Shown: piece by piece, positions 24,661-33,768 of the stretch
Position numbering within the stretch: the stretch's first letter is position 1
Layout: every line of letters begins with the position of its first letter
From: Aldersonia sp. NBC_00410
GTDB taxonomy: Bacteria > Actinomycetota > Actinomycetes > Mycobacteriales > Mycobacteriaceae
Length of the DNA stretch: 64,000 nt
Direction: 5' to 3'
NCBI RefSeq assembly: GCF_026342035.1
Contig: NZ_JAPENM010000003.1
Coordinates: forward strand, 62,001 to 126,000
The notes under the pieces: generated by a model
Databases searched by the model: none
What the model was told of the DNA's origin: nothing
The model's input: the letters and a program-made list of their open reading frames with translations, nothing else
Position numbers and translations under genes: made by a program

Positions 24661-25515
24661 TCACACCACCTGTGAGGGGAAGAAGGTGTTGTACAGCTGG
24701 GTGATGATGATGTTGACCGCGAACAGCATGATCGCCGAGGTCACCACCGCCGCATTCACCGAGTTCGCCACGCCGCCCGGCCCACCGCGGGTGTTCAGCC
24801 CGGTGTCGCAGGCGATGATCGCCGCGAGCAGACCGAAGATCAGCGACTTCACCAGCGCGACGATCAGGTCGGACGCCACTGCGAACGATGCGAACGTGCC
24901 GACATAGGAACCGGGGGTTCCGTTCTGGGCAAAGATGTTGAACATGTAGCCGGTCAGGAAGCCGACGAAGATGACGAACCCGCACAACAGGACGCTGACC
25001 AGCATTGCCGAGAGCAGGCGTGGTGCGACCAGACGCCGCATCGGATCCACGCCCATCACCTTCATGGCGTCGATTTCCTCGCGGATCGTGCGCGAACCGA
25101 GGTCGGCGCAGATGGCCGATCCGACTGCGCCGGCGATCATCAGCGAGGTGACCAGTGGCGCGCCCTGCCGGATGATGCCGAGTCCGTTGGCGGCGCCGAT
25201 GAACGAGGTGGCGCCAACTTGCCCGGCGATCGAGCCGACCTGGATGGAGACGACGACGCCGATCGGGATGGCGACGAGCAGCGTCGGGGCCGCCGAGACG
25301 CTGGCCATGAAGCCACACTGCTTGATGAATTCCTGCCACGGAAACCGTCCGCGGAAGAGGTCGACGAACAACTCGACGATGGCCTGGACACCCATGGTGA
25401 TCTGGCGACCGAAGGTCTCCAGCGACCGCTTGGGGTGGTCCTGCCAGTATCCACGCGCCCAGCTTCCCGCTGCGCTGACCTGCGACCGGGCGGGCGGACT
25501 CTGCGTCGAGTGCAC
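24661..25515 (-). CDS. yrbEA: MlaE/YrbE-family lipid ABC permease YrbEA
   Basis: 284 residues from the GTG at 25515, chosen because GGAAGGAG stands 4 bases upstream; the frame continues another 47 codons without a site. The permease domain contains the EE-x-D-A loop TIREEIDAMKVMGVDPMRR and GSRT before it, with about six hydrophobic helices. It is the first gene of the mce operon. Confidence 0.93.
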   Translation of the reverse strand: MHSTQSPPARSQVSAAGSWARGYWQDHPKRSLETFGRQITMGVQAIVELFVDLFRGRFPWQEFIKQCGFMASVSAAPTLLVAIPIGVVVSIQVGSIAGQVGATSFIGAANGLGIIRQGAPLVTSLMIAGAVGSAICADLGSRTIREEIDAMKVMGVDPMRRLVAPRLLSAMLVSVLLCGFVIFVGFLTGYMFNIFAQNGTPGSYVGTFASFAVASDLIVALVKSLIFGLLAAIIACDTGLNTRGGPGGVANSVNAAVVTSAIMLFAVNIIITQLYNTFFPSQVV

Positions 25516-25570
25516 GAAACTCCTTCCAACCGGCTTCCGTCGGAGTGCGCGGTTTGGGGGAACCCTAACA

Positions 25571-25584
25571 ATAGAGACGTCTAT
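25571..25584. promoter_or_regulatory. inverted repeat upstream of the mce operon
   Basis: ATAGA-GACG-TCTAT, a perfect 5-bp inverted repeat with a 4-base centre that also contains the palindrome AGACGTCT. It lies 56 bases before the yrbEA start in the 150-base gap to the cyclase gene. It is a candidate binding site for a FadR/TetR-type Mce regulator; none is encoded next to it. Confidence 0.4.
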
Positions 25585-25665
25585 GGCGGGAGCCCGGTCG
25601 TGACCCGGATCATAACTGTGAAATCGCCCACATCCGCCGAAGGTGTCCACATGCAACGGTAACTA

Positions 25666-26718
25666 TCAGGTTGAGCTGTGGTTTTCCTTACGTGCGCGGC
25701 GCAGAACATGCAGCCCGAGGTGGTCGATTCCGCGCACCTTGATGTCGCGCAAGTGGCGGAAGGTGTAGCTGGGGTCGTCGTGCAAAAGTTCGGCGAGGCG
25801 ATCGTCGATCATCACGGTGCCCGGCCGGGCGACGCCGGTGAGCCGTGCGGCGGTGTTGACCACCGGCCCGTAGAGGTCGCCCAAACGTTGCAGGACCGGT
25901 CCGGCGGCCATCCCGATCCGCAGCGCAGGCGTCGCGTCGGATTGTCCGGTTGCGGTCTGCAGATCGAGTGCGAGTTCGGCCGCGGCCCGTGGATCCTCAA
26001 CCGCGAACATCACCTCGTCACCGACATTCTTGATCACCCAGCCACCGGCGCTGGTGATGAGGAACGTGGTGTGCGAGGTGAACGTCTCGATGAGGTCGGC
26101 CAGTTCGGTGCGGTCCAGGTGCCGCGTGAGCCGGGTGTAGCCGACCATGTCCGCGAATCCGACCACCAAAGTGCGGAGGCTCTCATCGAGCGCGCCGGAC
26201 TCGGCGGCGGCCAGTGACCGCGACATCGCCGCCGCCAGATGCCTGCGCCACGTGTACTGCATGAGCTTCTCGAGCGCCGGCACCGTCCGCTCGGCGACCC
26301 GATGGGTCAGCTCGGTCAGTTGTTCGGCGGTTGGCTGCGCGCCGTCGCGGTCGGCCATGCACTGCTCGATCTCCCGCAGGATGAGCGCGTTGAGGATGTC
26401 GACCTGCCACTCCGCGAGGCGAGCCACCGACTGGCCGACCGTGCGCGCGATCCGGACCGGCATCTCGGTGCCGATGAGCCCGTCGTTCACCATCGCCGTC
26501 ATCGTGCGGAGCGCGTCGATGTCGGCCTCGGTGTAGGTCTCGGCGGCCGGGTCGGGTGGCACGGGGAACCCCATCGCGACCCATTGCTCGCGCGCTTGCT
26601 CGACCGGAACGTTCGCCGCGCCGAGCAGCCGATCCCGGTCGTAGGCGTGGTCACCGAGTAAGTAGGTCTCGAGCTCGGCCTGCACAATGGCGGCGACGTC
26701 GCTCCCGGTCGGGGTCAT
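25666..26718 (-). CDS. class III adenylate cyclase with Rv1264-like regulatory domain
   Basis: 350 residues from the ATG at 26718, with GGAG 5 bases upstream. Residues 1-150 resemble the autoinhibitory, pH-responsive domain of mycobacterial cyclases such as Rv1264 (DRDRLLGAANVPVEQAREQW, VRIARTVGQSVARLAEWQVD). The catalytic domain follows: metal aspartates in VVGFADMVGYTRL and VIKNVGDEVMFAV, and the purine/transition-state segment YGPVVNTAARLTGVARPG. It makes cAMP from ATP as a head-to-tail dimer. No TM helix. It lies upstream of the mce operon on the same strand with 150 bases between, so it probably has its own terminator and promoter. Confidence 0.9.
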   Translation of the reverse strand: MTPTGSDVAAIVQAELETYLLGDHAYDRDRLLGAANVPVEQAREQWVAMGFPVPPDPAAETYTEADIDALRTMTAMVNDGLIGTEMPVRIARTVGQSVARLAEWQVDILNALILREIEQCMADRDGAQPTAEQLTELTHRVAERTVPALEKLMQYTWRRHLAAAMSRSLAAAESGALDESLRTLVVGFADMVGYTRLTRHLDRTELADLIETFTSHTTFLITSAGGWVIKNVGDEVMFAVEDPRAAAELALDLQTATGQSDATPALRIGMAAGPVLQRLGDLYGPVVNTAARLTGVARPGTVMIDDRLAELLHDDPSYTFRHLRDIKVRGIDHLGLHVLRRARKENHSST

Positions 26719-26807
26719 GGTTCTCCATCCGAAGGTGTCGGGTAACAGCATGCCGTCCGCGACTCGACCGGCCAACAGGTTCGGCAGTGTTGTCGTGCGG
26801 GGGTGTC

Positions 26808-27635
26808 GTGTCGGAGTTGTATGCCAGAGTTGCCGCTGCAGATCCGATGCGTGCGAAGGCGGAAAGGGCGGGGACGACGATGGCGAGCGGTGCGGTGGGC
26901 GCCGGATTGACGGCCGAAGATCTGGCGGAGCTCACGGATGCGTTGGCGCAGGGGCGGCGGCCGACCGTCTATCTGCGCGACCCGGTCCCCGGCCTCGGCC
27001 TGCCCGCGGCGGTCTCGGCGAAGGTCGTCTCGGTCGACGGCGCGACGGTCCTGGTCAGTCCGCGCGGGGTCAACGACGAGTTGCCCTTCGAGGCCGACGA
27101 GCTACGGATGACGCGAAAGGCTGTGACCCCGGCGCGAAAGGCTGTGACCCCGGCGCCAAAGGCTGCACCGACTCCCAAGGCTCCGCGCAAGACGCGGCCC
27201 GCCACCGTGGTGCAGCCTGCCGAGCGCACGGTCGAGCCAGCGCCGACCGAGACTCCGCCCGCGAAGCCCGCACCCACACCGCGCGCGGGCGGCGCCCGGC
27301 GCAAGGCGCCGACCACGGTGACCGTCACCCTGCACGCCGACCTGGACGGTGCGTGGACCGTGGCGGTGCAACTCGGGGACCGGGCGCCGGGGAAGGCGGT
27401 GACGGTGGACGCCGATGCGGTCGAGAAGGCCATCGCCGAACTCGGCGAACCGGGCGCCCTGCGTGCGGTGCAGGCCGCGCTCGACACCGCGCGCCGAGCG
27501 GCAGCGGCCCGGGTAGAAGAGCTGACTCGGCAGTTGGAGCGGGCACGGGGTACTCTCGCGGCGCTTGGTGCCTCGAGCGAGGGGCCGTCGCGGCAGTTGC
27601 GAAACAAAGGGACCCGGCGCGAACGATCGAGTTGA
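26808..27635 (+). CDS. DUF6319-like protein with Lys/Pro/Ala-rich linker
   Basis: 275 residues from the GTG at 26808; other starts in frame are possible (ATG codons at residues 15 and 26). An N-terminal compact domain (LTAEDLAELTDALAQGRRPT, LPFEADELRM) is followed by a basic linker with RKAVTPA repeats and PKAAPTPKAPRKTRP, then a C-terminal TVTVTLHADLDGAWTVAV strand region and a helix (ALRAVQAALDTARRAAAARV). I recall the pattern as DUF6319 of nocardioforms. The lysine-alanine-proline linker is like histone-H1-type tails. No function known. Divergent from the cyclase across 89 bases. Confidence 0.7.
   Translation: MSELYARVAAADPMRAKAERAGTTMASGAVGAGLTAEDLAELTDALAQGRRPTVYLRDPVPGLGLPAAVSAKVVSVDGATVLVSPRGVNDELPFEADELRMTRKAVTPARKAVTPAPKAAPTPKAPRKTRPATVVQPAERTVEPAPTETPPAKPAPTPRAGGARRKAPTTVTVTLHADLDGAWTVAVQLGDRAPGKAVTVDADAVEKAIAELGEPGALRAVQAALDTARRAAAARVEELTRQLERARGTLAALGASSEGPSRQLRNKGTRRERSS
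27113..27166 (+). repeat. 21-bp tandem repeat encoding RKAVTPA units
   Basis: Two nearly perfect 21-base copies (27113-27133 and 27134-27154) and a diverged partial third, in frame, encoding seven-residue basic units of the linker. Confidence 0.9.
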
Positions 27636-27666
27636 TATCGTTCGGGTTCCCAAGACTTGGAGAGAC

Positions 27667-28326
27667 ATGTTCAGAAAGCTCGCCACGGTGGTTGGCGCGG
27701 TACTGCTCGGCTTGGCGGTGTTCGGGGCGGCCCCTGCGGCGGCCCAAGGCGGTTCCGTTGTCATCGGCGGCGGATCCGGCATCATCGTCGACAAGCAATT
27801 CGAGTGCACGGTCACCACGATCGGCCATGATGGCGCCGGTCGGCTGGTCGGACTCACTGCCGGTCACTGTGGTGATGCCGGCGCCAGCGTCCTGTCCGAG
27901 GCGAACCCGTTCCTTGGCGAAATCGGGACGTTCACGTACTCGAACCCGGATCTCGACTATGCGGTGATCCAGTTCGATCCGGCCAGGGTGGCGCCGGTGA
28001 ACCGGATCGGCAACGTCACCATCACCGGACTCGGCGACCCGGCGGCGTTCCCGCACATTGTCTGCAAGGAAGGCCGCACCACCGGCAACACCTGTGGCAT
28101 CACCTGGGGCGACGTCTTCCAGACCGGCGTCGAGACGTGGACCCAGATGTGCGTCGTCGAGGGTGACTCGGGCGCGCCGGTCGTGCTCGGCACCACGCTG
28201 GTCGGAATGGTGAACGCCTACCTCGGCTACGCCTGCTTCGGCCCGGAGGTCGGCACCAACATGAACGCGATCCTGGGCGACCTGAACGGTCGCGGCATCG
28301 TGGGATCGGGATTCCGGCCGATCTAA
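27667..28326 (+). CDS. secreted S1 family (chymotrypsin-like) serine protease
   Basis: 219 residues from the ATG at 27667, with GGAGAG 4 bases upstream. A Sec signal peptide (MFRKLATVVGAVLLGLAVFG, cleavage near AAA-Q27) precedes a compact protease with H67 in LTAGHCGD, D97 in PDLDYAVIQ and S168 in VEGDSGAPVV. Cysteines at 47/69, 133/143 and 162 onward suggest disulfides typical of secreted S1 enzymes. It is short and carries no propeptide of alpha-lytic type. Unlike the cluster at 3285-8956 this protease clearly leaves the cell. Confidence 0.92.
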   Translation: MFRKLATVVGAVLLGLAVFGAAPAAAQGGSVVIGGGSGIIVDKQFECTVTTIGHDGAGRLVGLTAGHCGDAGASVLSEANPFLGEIGTFTYSNPDLDYAVIQFDPARVAPVNRIGNVTITGLGDPAAFPHIVCKEGRTTGNTCGITWGDVFQTGVETWTQMCVVEGDSGAPVVLGTTLVGMVNAYLGYACFGPEVGTNMNAILGDLNGRGIVGSGFRPI

Positions 28327-28346
28327 TATTCGACTCGAGCATGCTG

Positions 28347-28380
28347 CGAGGGGCCTTCCAGACACCTGGGAGGCCCCTCG
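28347..28380. terminator. hairpin terminator between S1 protease and ilvD
   Basis: Perfect 10-bp arms, CGAGGGGCCT (28347-28356) and AGGCCCCTCG (28371-28380), around a 14-base loop and followed by TTCT on the plus strand. It serves two converging genes. Confidence 0.88.
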
Positions 28381-28396
28381 TTCTGGGTTCTCCGAG

Positions 28397-30136
28397 CTAG
28401 CGGCAGACGGCGCCTTCGGACGCCGAGCCGACCAGCTTGGTGTATTTCGCGAGCACGCCCTTGCGGTAGCGCGGCGGCAGCGGCTCCCACCCCTGCCTGC
28501 GCGCGGCGAGCTCGTCCGCAGGCACGTGCAGATCGAGTGTCCCGTTCGCGACGTCGAGGGTGATGCGGTCACCGTCGCGGACAAACGCGATCGGCCCACC
28601 ATCCACCGCTTCCGGCGCGACATGCCCCACGCACAGCCCGGTGGTGCCGCCGGAAAAGCGACCGTCGGTAAGCAAGAGCACGTCCTTGCCGAGGCCGGCG
28701 CCCTTGATCGCGCCGGTGATCGCGAGCATCTCCCGCATCCCGGGGCCGCCCTTCGGGCCCTCGTAGCGAATGCACACCACGTCGCCCGCGGTGATCGTGC
28801 CGTCCTCGAGAGCGTCCATCGCGGCCCGTTCGCGCTCGAAAACGCGTGCAGTGCCTTCGAATACGGACTCGTCGAAGCCGGCAGATTTCACCACCGCGCC
28901 GCCGGGTGCGAGCGATCCCTTCAGGATCGTGATGCCCCCGGTGGGATGAATCGGTGAGCCCATTGCGCGCAGCACCTTGCCGTCCGGGTCGGGCGGTGCG
29001 ATCTCGGCCAGATTCTCCGCGACCGTACGGCCGGTGACCGTGAGGCAGTCGCCGTGCAGCAGTCCGGCATCGAGCAACGCCTTCATGATTACCGGCACGC
29101 CGCCGATATGGTCGACGTCCTTCATCACATGGCGACCGAACGGTTTCACGTCGGCAAGATGCGGTACCCGCGAGCCGACTTCGGCGAAGTCGTCGAGGTT
29201 CAGGGGCACGTCGGCCTCGTTTGCGATCGCGAGCAGGTGCAGCACCGCGTTGGTGGAGCCACCGAATGCCATCACCACCGCTATCGCGTTCTCGAACGCC
29301 TCGCGGGTGAGGATGTCGCTCGTCCGGATGCCGCGTCGCAGCAGCTCCACCACGGCCTGGCCGCTGCGCCGCGCGAAGCCGTCCCGCCGTCGGTCGGTCG
29401 CGGGCGGAGAAGCGCTGCCCGGCAACGACATTCCCATGGCTTCGGCGGCGCTGGCCATCGTGTTGGCGGTGTACATGCCGCCGCACGCACCCTCGCCGGG
29501 ACAGATCGCGCGCTCGATCGCATCGACGTCCGCCTCGCTCATGAGACCGCGCGCGCATGCGCCGACCGCCTCGAACGCGTCGATGATCGTGACATCGCGT
29601 TCGGTGCCGTCGGACATCTTCGCGACGCCGGGCAGGATGGATCCCGCATAGAGAAACACGCTGGCGAGGTCGAGGCGCGCGGCCGCCATCAGCATCCCCG
29701 GCAGCGACTTGTCGCACCCGGCGAGCAGCACCGAACCGTCGAGGCGCTCGGCCTGCATGACGGTCTCCACGCTGTCGGCGATCACCTCCCTCGACACCAG
29801 CGAAAAGTGCATGCCCTCGTGGCCCATCGAGATGCCGTCGGAGACGGAGATGGTGCCGAACTCGAGCGGGTAGCCGCCCGCCGCGTGCACCCCGTCCTTC
29901 ACCGCCTTGGCGAGCCGGTCCAACGACAGATTGCACGGGGTGATCTCGTTCCACGACGACGCGACCCCGATCTGGGATTTCCCCCAGTCGTCGTCGCCCA
30001 TGCCGACCGCGCGCAGCATGCCGCGTGCAGCGGTCTTCTCGATGCCGTCGGTGACGTCGCGGCTGCGCGGCTTGATGTCGACGCCGGTGCGCCCGGCGGG
30101 CGTAATGCTGGTGGGTTGCTGTTCACCGGTGCTCAT
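28397..30136 (-). CDS. ilvD: dihydroxy-acid dehydratase
   Basis: 579 residues from the ATG at 30136. It performs the third common step of valine and isoleucine synthesis, dehydrating 2,3-dihydroxy acids to 2-oxo acids. Three iron-sulfur cysteines are present: C68 ([10 protein letters not shown]), C141 ([11 protein letters not shown]) and C218 ([14 protein letters not shown]). The C-terminal GRFSGGTTG carries the catalytic serine region. Length and motifs are those of the actinobacterial [2Fe-2S] form. Ribosome site weak. No leader peptide or T-box is visible upstream. Confidence 0.96.
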   Translation of the reverse strand: MSTGEQQPTSITPAGRTGVDIKPRSRDVTDGIEKTAARGMLRAVGMGDDDWGKSQIGVASSWNEITPCNLSLDRLAKAVKDGVHAAGGYPLEFGTISVSDGISMGHEGMHFSLVSREVIADSVETVMQAERLDGSVLLAGCDKSLPGMLMAAARLDLASVFLYAGSILPGVAKMSDGTERDVTIIDAFEAVGACARGLMSEADVDAIERAICPGEGACGGMYTANTMASAAEAMGMSLPGSASPPATDRRRDGFARRSGQAVVELLRRGIRTSDILTREAFENAIAVVMAFGGSTNAVLHLLAIANEADVPLNLDDFAEVGSRVPHLADVKPFGRHVMKDVDHIGGVPVIMKALLDAGLLHGDCLTVTGRTVAENLAEIAPPDPDGKVLRAMGSPIHPTGGITILKGSLAPGGAVVKSAGFDESVFEGTARVFERERAAMDALEDGTITAGDVVCIRYEGPKGGPGMREMLAITGAIKGAGLGKDVLLLTDGRFSGGTTGLCVGHVAPEAVDGGPIAFVRDGDRITLDVANGTLDLHVPADELAARRQGWEPLPPRYRKGVLAKYTKLVGSASEGAVCR

Positions 30137-30350
30137 CGCAGTCACGTTACGCCCGCTGCAGTCCCGCTGACGCGCTACCAAGGAACCATTCGGCGCCCTG
30201 CCCGAACGGTCCGGGGAATCACGCTCGGCGATCGCCGCGGTGCCTACCTGAGCCTGCACCGCGGCCGTGGCTGCGTCGAAGTCGTTGGGTGGCAATGCTA
30301 TCCGTGTGTCGGTCCGGCCGCGAAGGAGGCCCGCAGTGCCGGGACTACGC

Positions 30351-31832
30351 TCACGACGTGCCCGCAGACCGCACGCGCACAGCCGGTTCGACCGCGGGGC
30401 CGGAAATACCGCAGTGCGGCCTGCAGTCAATGGCTTCGGGTTCGGCCCGGCGCCGCGGAGGTGCCTTCCCGCCACCGAGCAGGACTGCGGCAACCACACT
30501 TCCGGCGATCAGCAGGCTTGCGCAAATCAGCATCGCGGTCCGGAACCCGTCATCGAACGCGGTGGCGTCGTCGAACCCGGCGGCGCTAATGCCGGCCAGG
30601 CCCGGGAGGGCGGCGACCGCGAGCAGTTGGGCGGTACGGGCGATGGCATTGTTCACTCCGGATGCGATGCCCGCCTCCCTGGTCGGGACCGCGCCGAGTA
30701 CGGCGCCGGTCAGCGGGGCAACCAGGGCGGAGAGCCCCAGACCGAACACGACCACCGCGGGGAACACGTCGAGTAGATAGGACGCGTCCGGCCCGATCCG
30801 CAGCATCAGCAGCACGCCTGCGGCGGCGACCAGCGGTCCGACTGTCATTGGTATCCGCGGGCCGTGGCGCTGCGCCCAGCGGCCGGCGCTCGCGGACAGG
30901 CCGAGCATGAGCACGGTGATCGGAATTGTGGCCAGGCCTGCGGTGATCGGGCTGTATCCCGAAACCAGTTGCAGCTGCAGCAATAACAGGAAAAACACCC
31001 CACCGAGCGCGGTGTAGACGGCGAGGGTGACGATATTCGCCGCGGTGAAGACGCGGGACGCGAACAACGACGGCGGCACGAGCGGGTGGTCACTGTGCAT
31101 CTCGATCAGCACGAACAGCAGCAGTAGTGCGATGCCGACCACCGCGAGTAGTGCGTTGGGCTCGATCAGTGCATAGGTGAGGCTGCCGAGACCGGCGGCG
31201 ACGACCACGGCGCCGAACAGGTCGAGCCGCTTCGGGGCGTTGGGGTCGAGGCTTTCCGGCACGTGCATCGATCCGACCCAGAGCACGACCGCGGCCAGGG
31301 GCAGGTTGATCAGGAACACCGCGCGCCAGCTCACCGCCTCCACCAGCCAGCCGCCGAGGAACGGGCCGACGGCGCCGGCGATGCCACCGAACCCGGACCA
31401 CAGCCCGATCGCCGCACCCTGGTCGCGCTCGTCGATGGACGCGGAGATCAGCGCCAGGCTGCCCGGCGTGAGCATCGCCCCGGCGACGCCCTGCAGAACG
31501 CGCGCGATGGCGAGGGTCTCGATATTCACCGCGAAACCGCACAATAGCGAGGCGAGCGCGAAAGCCGCGGTGCCCCAAAGGAATACCTTGCGCCGGCCGA
31601 GGCGATCGCCGAGTGCTCCGCCGAGCAGGATGAACGAGGCCAAGGTGAGTGTGTAGCCGCTGAGTACCCATTGCAGACCGGCGATATCGGAGTCGAGCGA
31701 ACGACCGATCGCGGGGAGAGCCACGTTCACCACGGTCGAGTCCAGCATGGCGATGGAAGAGCCCAAAACCGTTGCGAGAACAATCCATCGCCCCTGTGCG
31801 GAGCGAAGCCGCGGTAGTTCGAGCTGGCTCAC
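30351..31832 (-). CDS. MFS exporter, DHA2 family (14 TM)
   Basis: About 493 residues. TM1 has [16 protein letters not shown] with the conserved Asp, motif A is [13 protein letters not shown], and motif C is [14 protein letters not shown]. This is the EmrB/QacA-type arrangement for drug or metabolite export by proton antiport. The GTG at 31832 is preferred because TAGCTT lies seven bases upstream, which suits a leaderless start; a TTG three codons earlier would have a GGAG-like site overlapping that element. The C-terminus is basic and cysteine-containing, without a membrane helix. Confidence 0.88.
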   Translation of the reverse strand: MSQLELPRLRSAQGRWIVLATVLGSSIAMLDSTVVNVALPAIGRSLDSDIAGLQWVLSGYTLTLASFILLGGALGDRLGRRKVFLWGTAAFALASLLCGFAVNIETLAIARVLQGVAGAMLTPGSLALISASIDERDQGAAIGLWSGFGGIAGAVGPFLGGWLVEAVSWRAVFLINLPLAAVVLWVGSMHVPESLDPNAPKRLDLFGAVVVAAGLGSLTYALIEPNALLAVVGIALLLLFVLIEMHSDHPLVPPSLFASRVFTAANIVTLAVYTALGGVFFLLLLQLQLVSGYSPITAGLATIPITVLMLGLSASAGRWAQRHGPRIPMTVGPLVAAAGVLLMLRIGPDASYLLDVFPAVVVFGLGLSALVAPLTGAVLGAVPTREAGIASGVNNAIARTAQLLAVAALPGLAGISAAGFDDATAFDDGFRTAMLICASLLIAGSVVAAVLLGGGKAPPRRRAEPEAIDCRPHCGISGPAVEPAVRVRSAGTS

Positions 31833-31871
31833 CCGCTCCAAGCTACGCCGAGTCGGCCCGTCCCGATTGCG

Positions 31872-33239
31872 CTATGCGGTCGCCTTCTCCAGGTCGGTGA
31901 GCGAGTCCTCGAGGTGCGTGAGCAGGCGTTGCAGGTGCGGAACACTGTGCCGGTCACCGGTGAGGCCGAAGTCGAGATAACCAGCACGGCTGGTGAGCGT
32001 GATGTTGAGCGCGAACCCGTCGAGCACGATCGACAGCGGATACAGCCCGTCGAGCCGGGCACCGTTGTAGAAAAGATCCTCCGTCGGGCCGGGCACGTTG
32101 GAAATCAGAATGTTGAACGACGGCTGCGCGAACCGGGCGTAACCGGGAATCTGGTTTAGCGCGATCGACGACATGTTGACCGCGCCGATCGCCATCGCCT
32201 GCAACGGGGTGACGCTGCGCATGAACTCCTTGCTCTGCCGCATCGAGTGGGCGATCGTTTCGAGCCGCCGCACCGGATCGGCTTGATCGGTGGCGAGGTT
32301 GCACAGGATGATGCTGACCGCGTTGCCGCCGCCCTGATCGCCGGGTGCGCGCAGGGAGACGGGCACGGCCGTGATCAGCGGGTCGTCGGGCAGTGCGGAT
32401 TGCTCGAGCAGGTACTCGCGCAGCGCTCCAGCACACATCGCGAGGACGACATCGTTCAGCTTGGTGCCGGTCGCCTTGGCGACGGAGCTCAGCCGGTCCA
32501 TCGGCCACGTCTGTGCGGCGAACCGCCGCGCGCCACCGATGGGCACGTTGAACATCGAGCGCGGCGCCTGCATGGGGCCGAGGACATCGCTGCCGCGCAG
32601 TGCCTGATTGGCCAGGCGAACCGCAGTGGGTGCCAGCCCGGCTACGTCACCGATGAGATCGGCGCCCGAGCGGAGCAGCGCCAGCGGATTCGGTCCGCTG
32701 CGCGAATTGGTGCGCGGTCGCTTTTCGTGGGGTGACCACGGCGCGGGGCAGTCGCGCGCATCGGGGTCCGTCGACAGCGTCCGTTCCAGCATCTTCAACG
32801 CCGTGATGCCGTCGAGCAGCGAATGGTGGATCTTGTGGTAGATCGCCAAACGGTTGTCCTCGAGACCCTCGATGACATGCATCTCCCACAACGGCCGATG
32901 CCGGTCGAGCAGCGTGCCGTGGATGCGGGACACCAGCGCGAGCAGTTCACGCACCCGACCCGGACGCGGTAGCGCGGAGAGCCGGACGTGATACTCGAGG
33001 TCGACATCCTGGTCCTGCACCATCCGGATGTTGCCCAGCGTGCCGACGGGGTTGACGGGACGGTTGCGGTACAGCGGGTGCATTTCGTGTTGCGCGATGA
33101 ACGACTCGTACATCTCGCGGGCGTAGTCGGGGCCTGCGCCCTCGGGTGGAACGTAGAGATGCATGCCGCCGACATGCATCGGGTGCTCGCGACTTTCGCC
33201 GAGCAGGAATACCGAGTCGATCGGTGCCAGAAATCCCAT
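31872..33239 (-). CDS. wax ester synthase/diacylglycerol acyltransferase (WS/DGAT)
   Basis: 455 residues from the ATG at 33239, which puts FLAPIDSVFLLGESREHPMH at the N-terminus as in mycobacterial relatives. The catalytic HHSLLDG is at 138-144, and PLWEMHVIEGL precedes it. The enzyme transfers acyl groups from acyl-CoA to diacylglycerol or fatty alcohol to make storage lipids, consistent with an oleaginous actinomycete. A GTG at 33299 with GAGGGGGC upstream is an alternative start (475 residues). Confidence 0.93.
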   Translation of the reverse strand: MGFLAPIDSVFLLGESREHPMHVGGMHLYVPPEGAGPDYAREMYESFIAQHEMHPLYRNRPVNPVGTLGNIRMVQDQDVDLEYHVRLSALPRPGRVRELLALVSRIHGTLLDRHRPLWEMHVIEGLEDNRLAIYHKIHHSLLDGITALKMLERTLSTDPDARDCPAPWSPHEKRPRTNSRSGPNPLALLRSGADLIGDVAGLAPTAVRLANQALRGSDVLGPMQAPRSMFNVPIGGARRFAAQTWPMDRLSSVAKATGTKLNDVVLAMCAGALREYLLEQSALPDDPLITAVPVSLRAPGDQGGGNAVSIILCNLATDQADPVRRLETIAHSMRQSKEFMRSVTPLQAMAIGAVNMSSIALNQIPGYARFAQPSFNILISNVPGPTEDLFYNGARLDGLYPLSIVLDGFALNITLTSRAGYLDFGLTGDRHSVPHLQRLLTHLEDSLTDLEKATA

Positions 33240-33417
33240 GTGCCGTGCCTGTCTCGAGTCGGAACCGTCTTGCCCGGCATGGGAACCAACGGTGTTCACC
33301 AGGGTGCCCCCTCGACTGTAGTCGCGGCTTGGATCGCAGCGGGGCCATCGACGCAGGTAACCTTGGCTCCAATCGACCCGGCGCCGATACCGGCGCAGGT
33401 GCACGGGGGTGCGCGTT

Positions 33418-33714
33418 ATGGGAACGGCGTTGCTGGCAGTTCTCGCGTTGATAGGGGTCGGCGCGGTGCTCGATCAGGTGTTGCTGTGGCTGGAAAGACA
33501 CGCATGGCTGCGCTGGCGCAAGACCACCGCGTCCAGCGGGGGCGGCGCGGCGGGGATGTTCGGCGAGATGCAGAACTTGTTCGCGCCGTCCAATCGCCAC
33601 GTGATCGAGGAGATCGAGCACAAGCAGATTACGCGTGCGGAGGCCGCGATCGCGGGCGATATCGATCTCTCTAGCGGCACGGTGTGGATCGCCCGCCGCG
33701 ATGCGCCACGGTAG
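33418..33714 (+). CDS. DUF6191-like small membrane-anchored protein
   Basis: 98 residues from the ATG at 33418. A single N-terminal helix (GTALLAVLALIGVGAVLDQV) anchors a small polar tail with GMFGEMQNLFAPSNRH, EEIEHKQITRAEAA and DLSSGTVWI. The G-M-F-G-E-x-Q-x-L-F-x-P-S motif is what I recall for DUF6191 proteins of actinobacteria. Function unknown. It precedes ligC by 54 bases on the same strand. Confidence 0.75.
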   Translation: MGTALLAVLALIGVGAVLDQVLLWLERHAWLRWRKTTASSGGGAAGMFGEMQNLFAPSNRHVIEEIEHKQITRAEAAIAGDIDLSSGTVWIARRDAPR

Positions 33715-33768
33715 TGGCGGCCCCAAATTTGCCGGCCCGGTGTCGGCCGGTACTGCCATGATGAAGCC

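Noticed and set aside
16067-25515. Naming the operon mce1, mce2 or mce4
   Set aside because: No diagnostic neighbour (fadD5, kstR, supAB-linked genes) is present; subtype would need phylogeny.
30335-30776. Plus-strand frame from a GTG at 30335 with AAGGAGG upstream
   Set aside because: Good ribosome site, but the frame lies largely opposite the 3' part of the DHA2 exporter, with no recognisable domain. Kept out, though a short antisense or leader peptide cannot be excluded.
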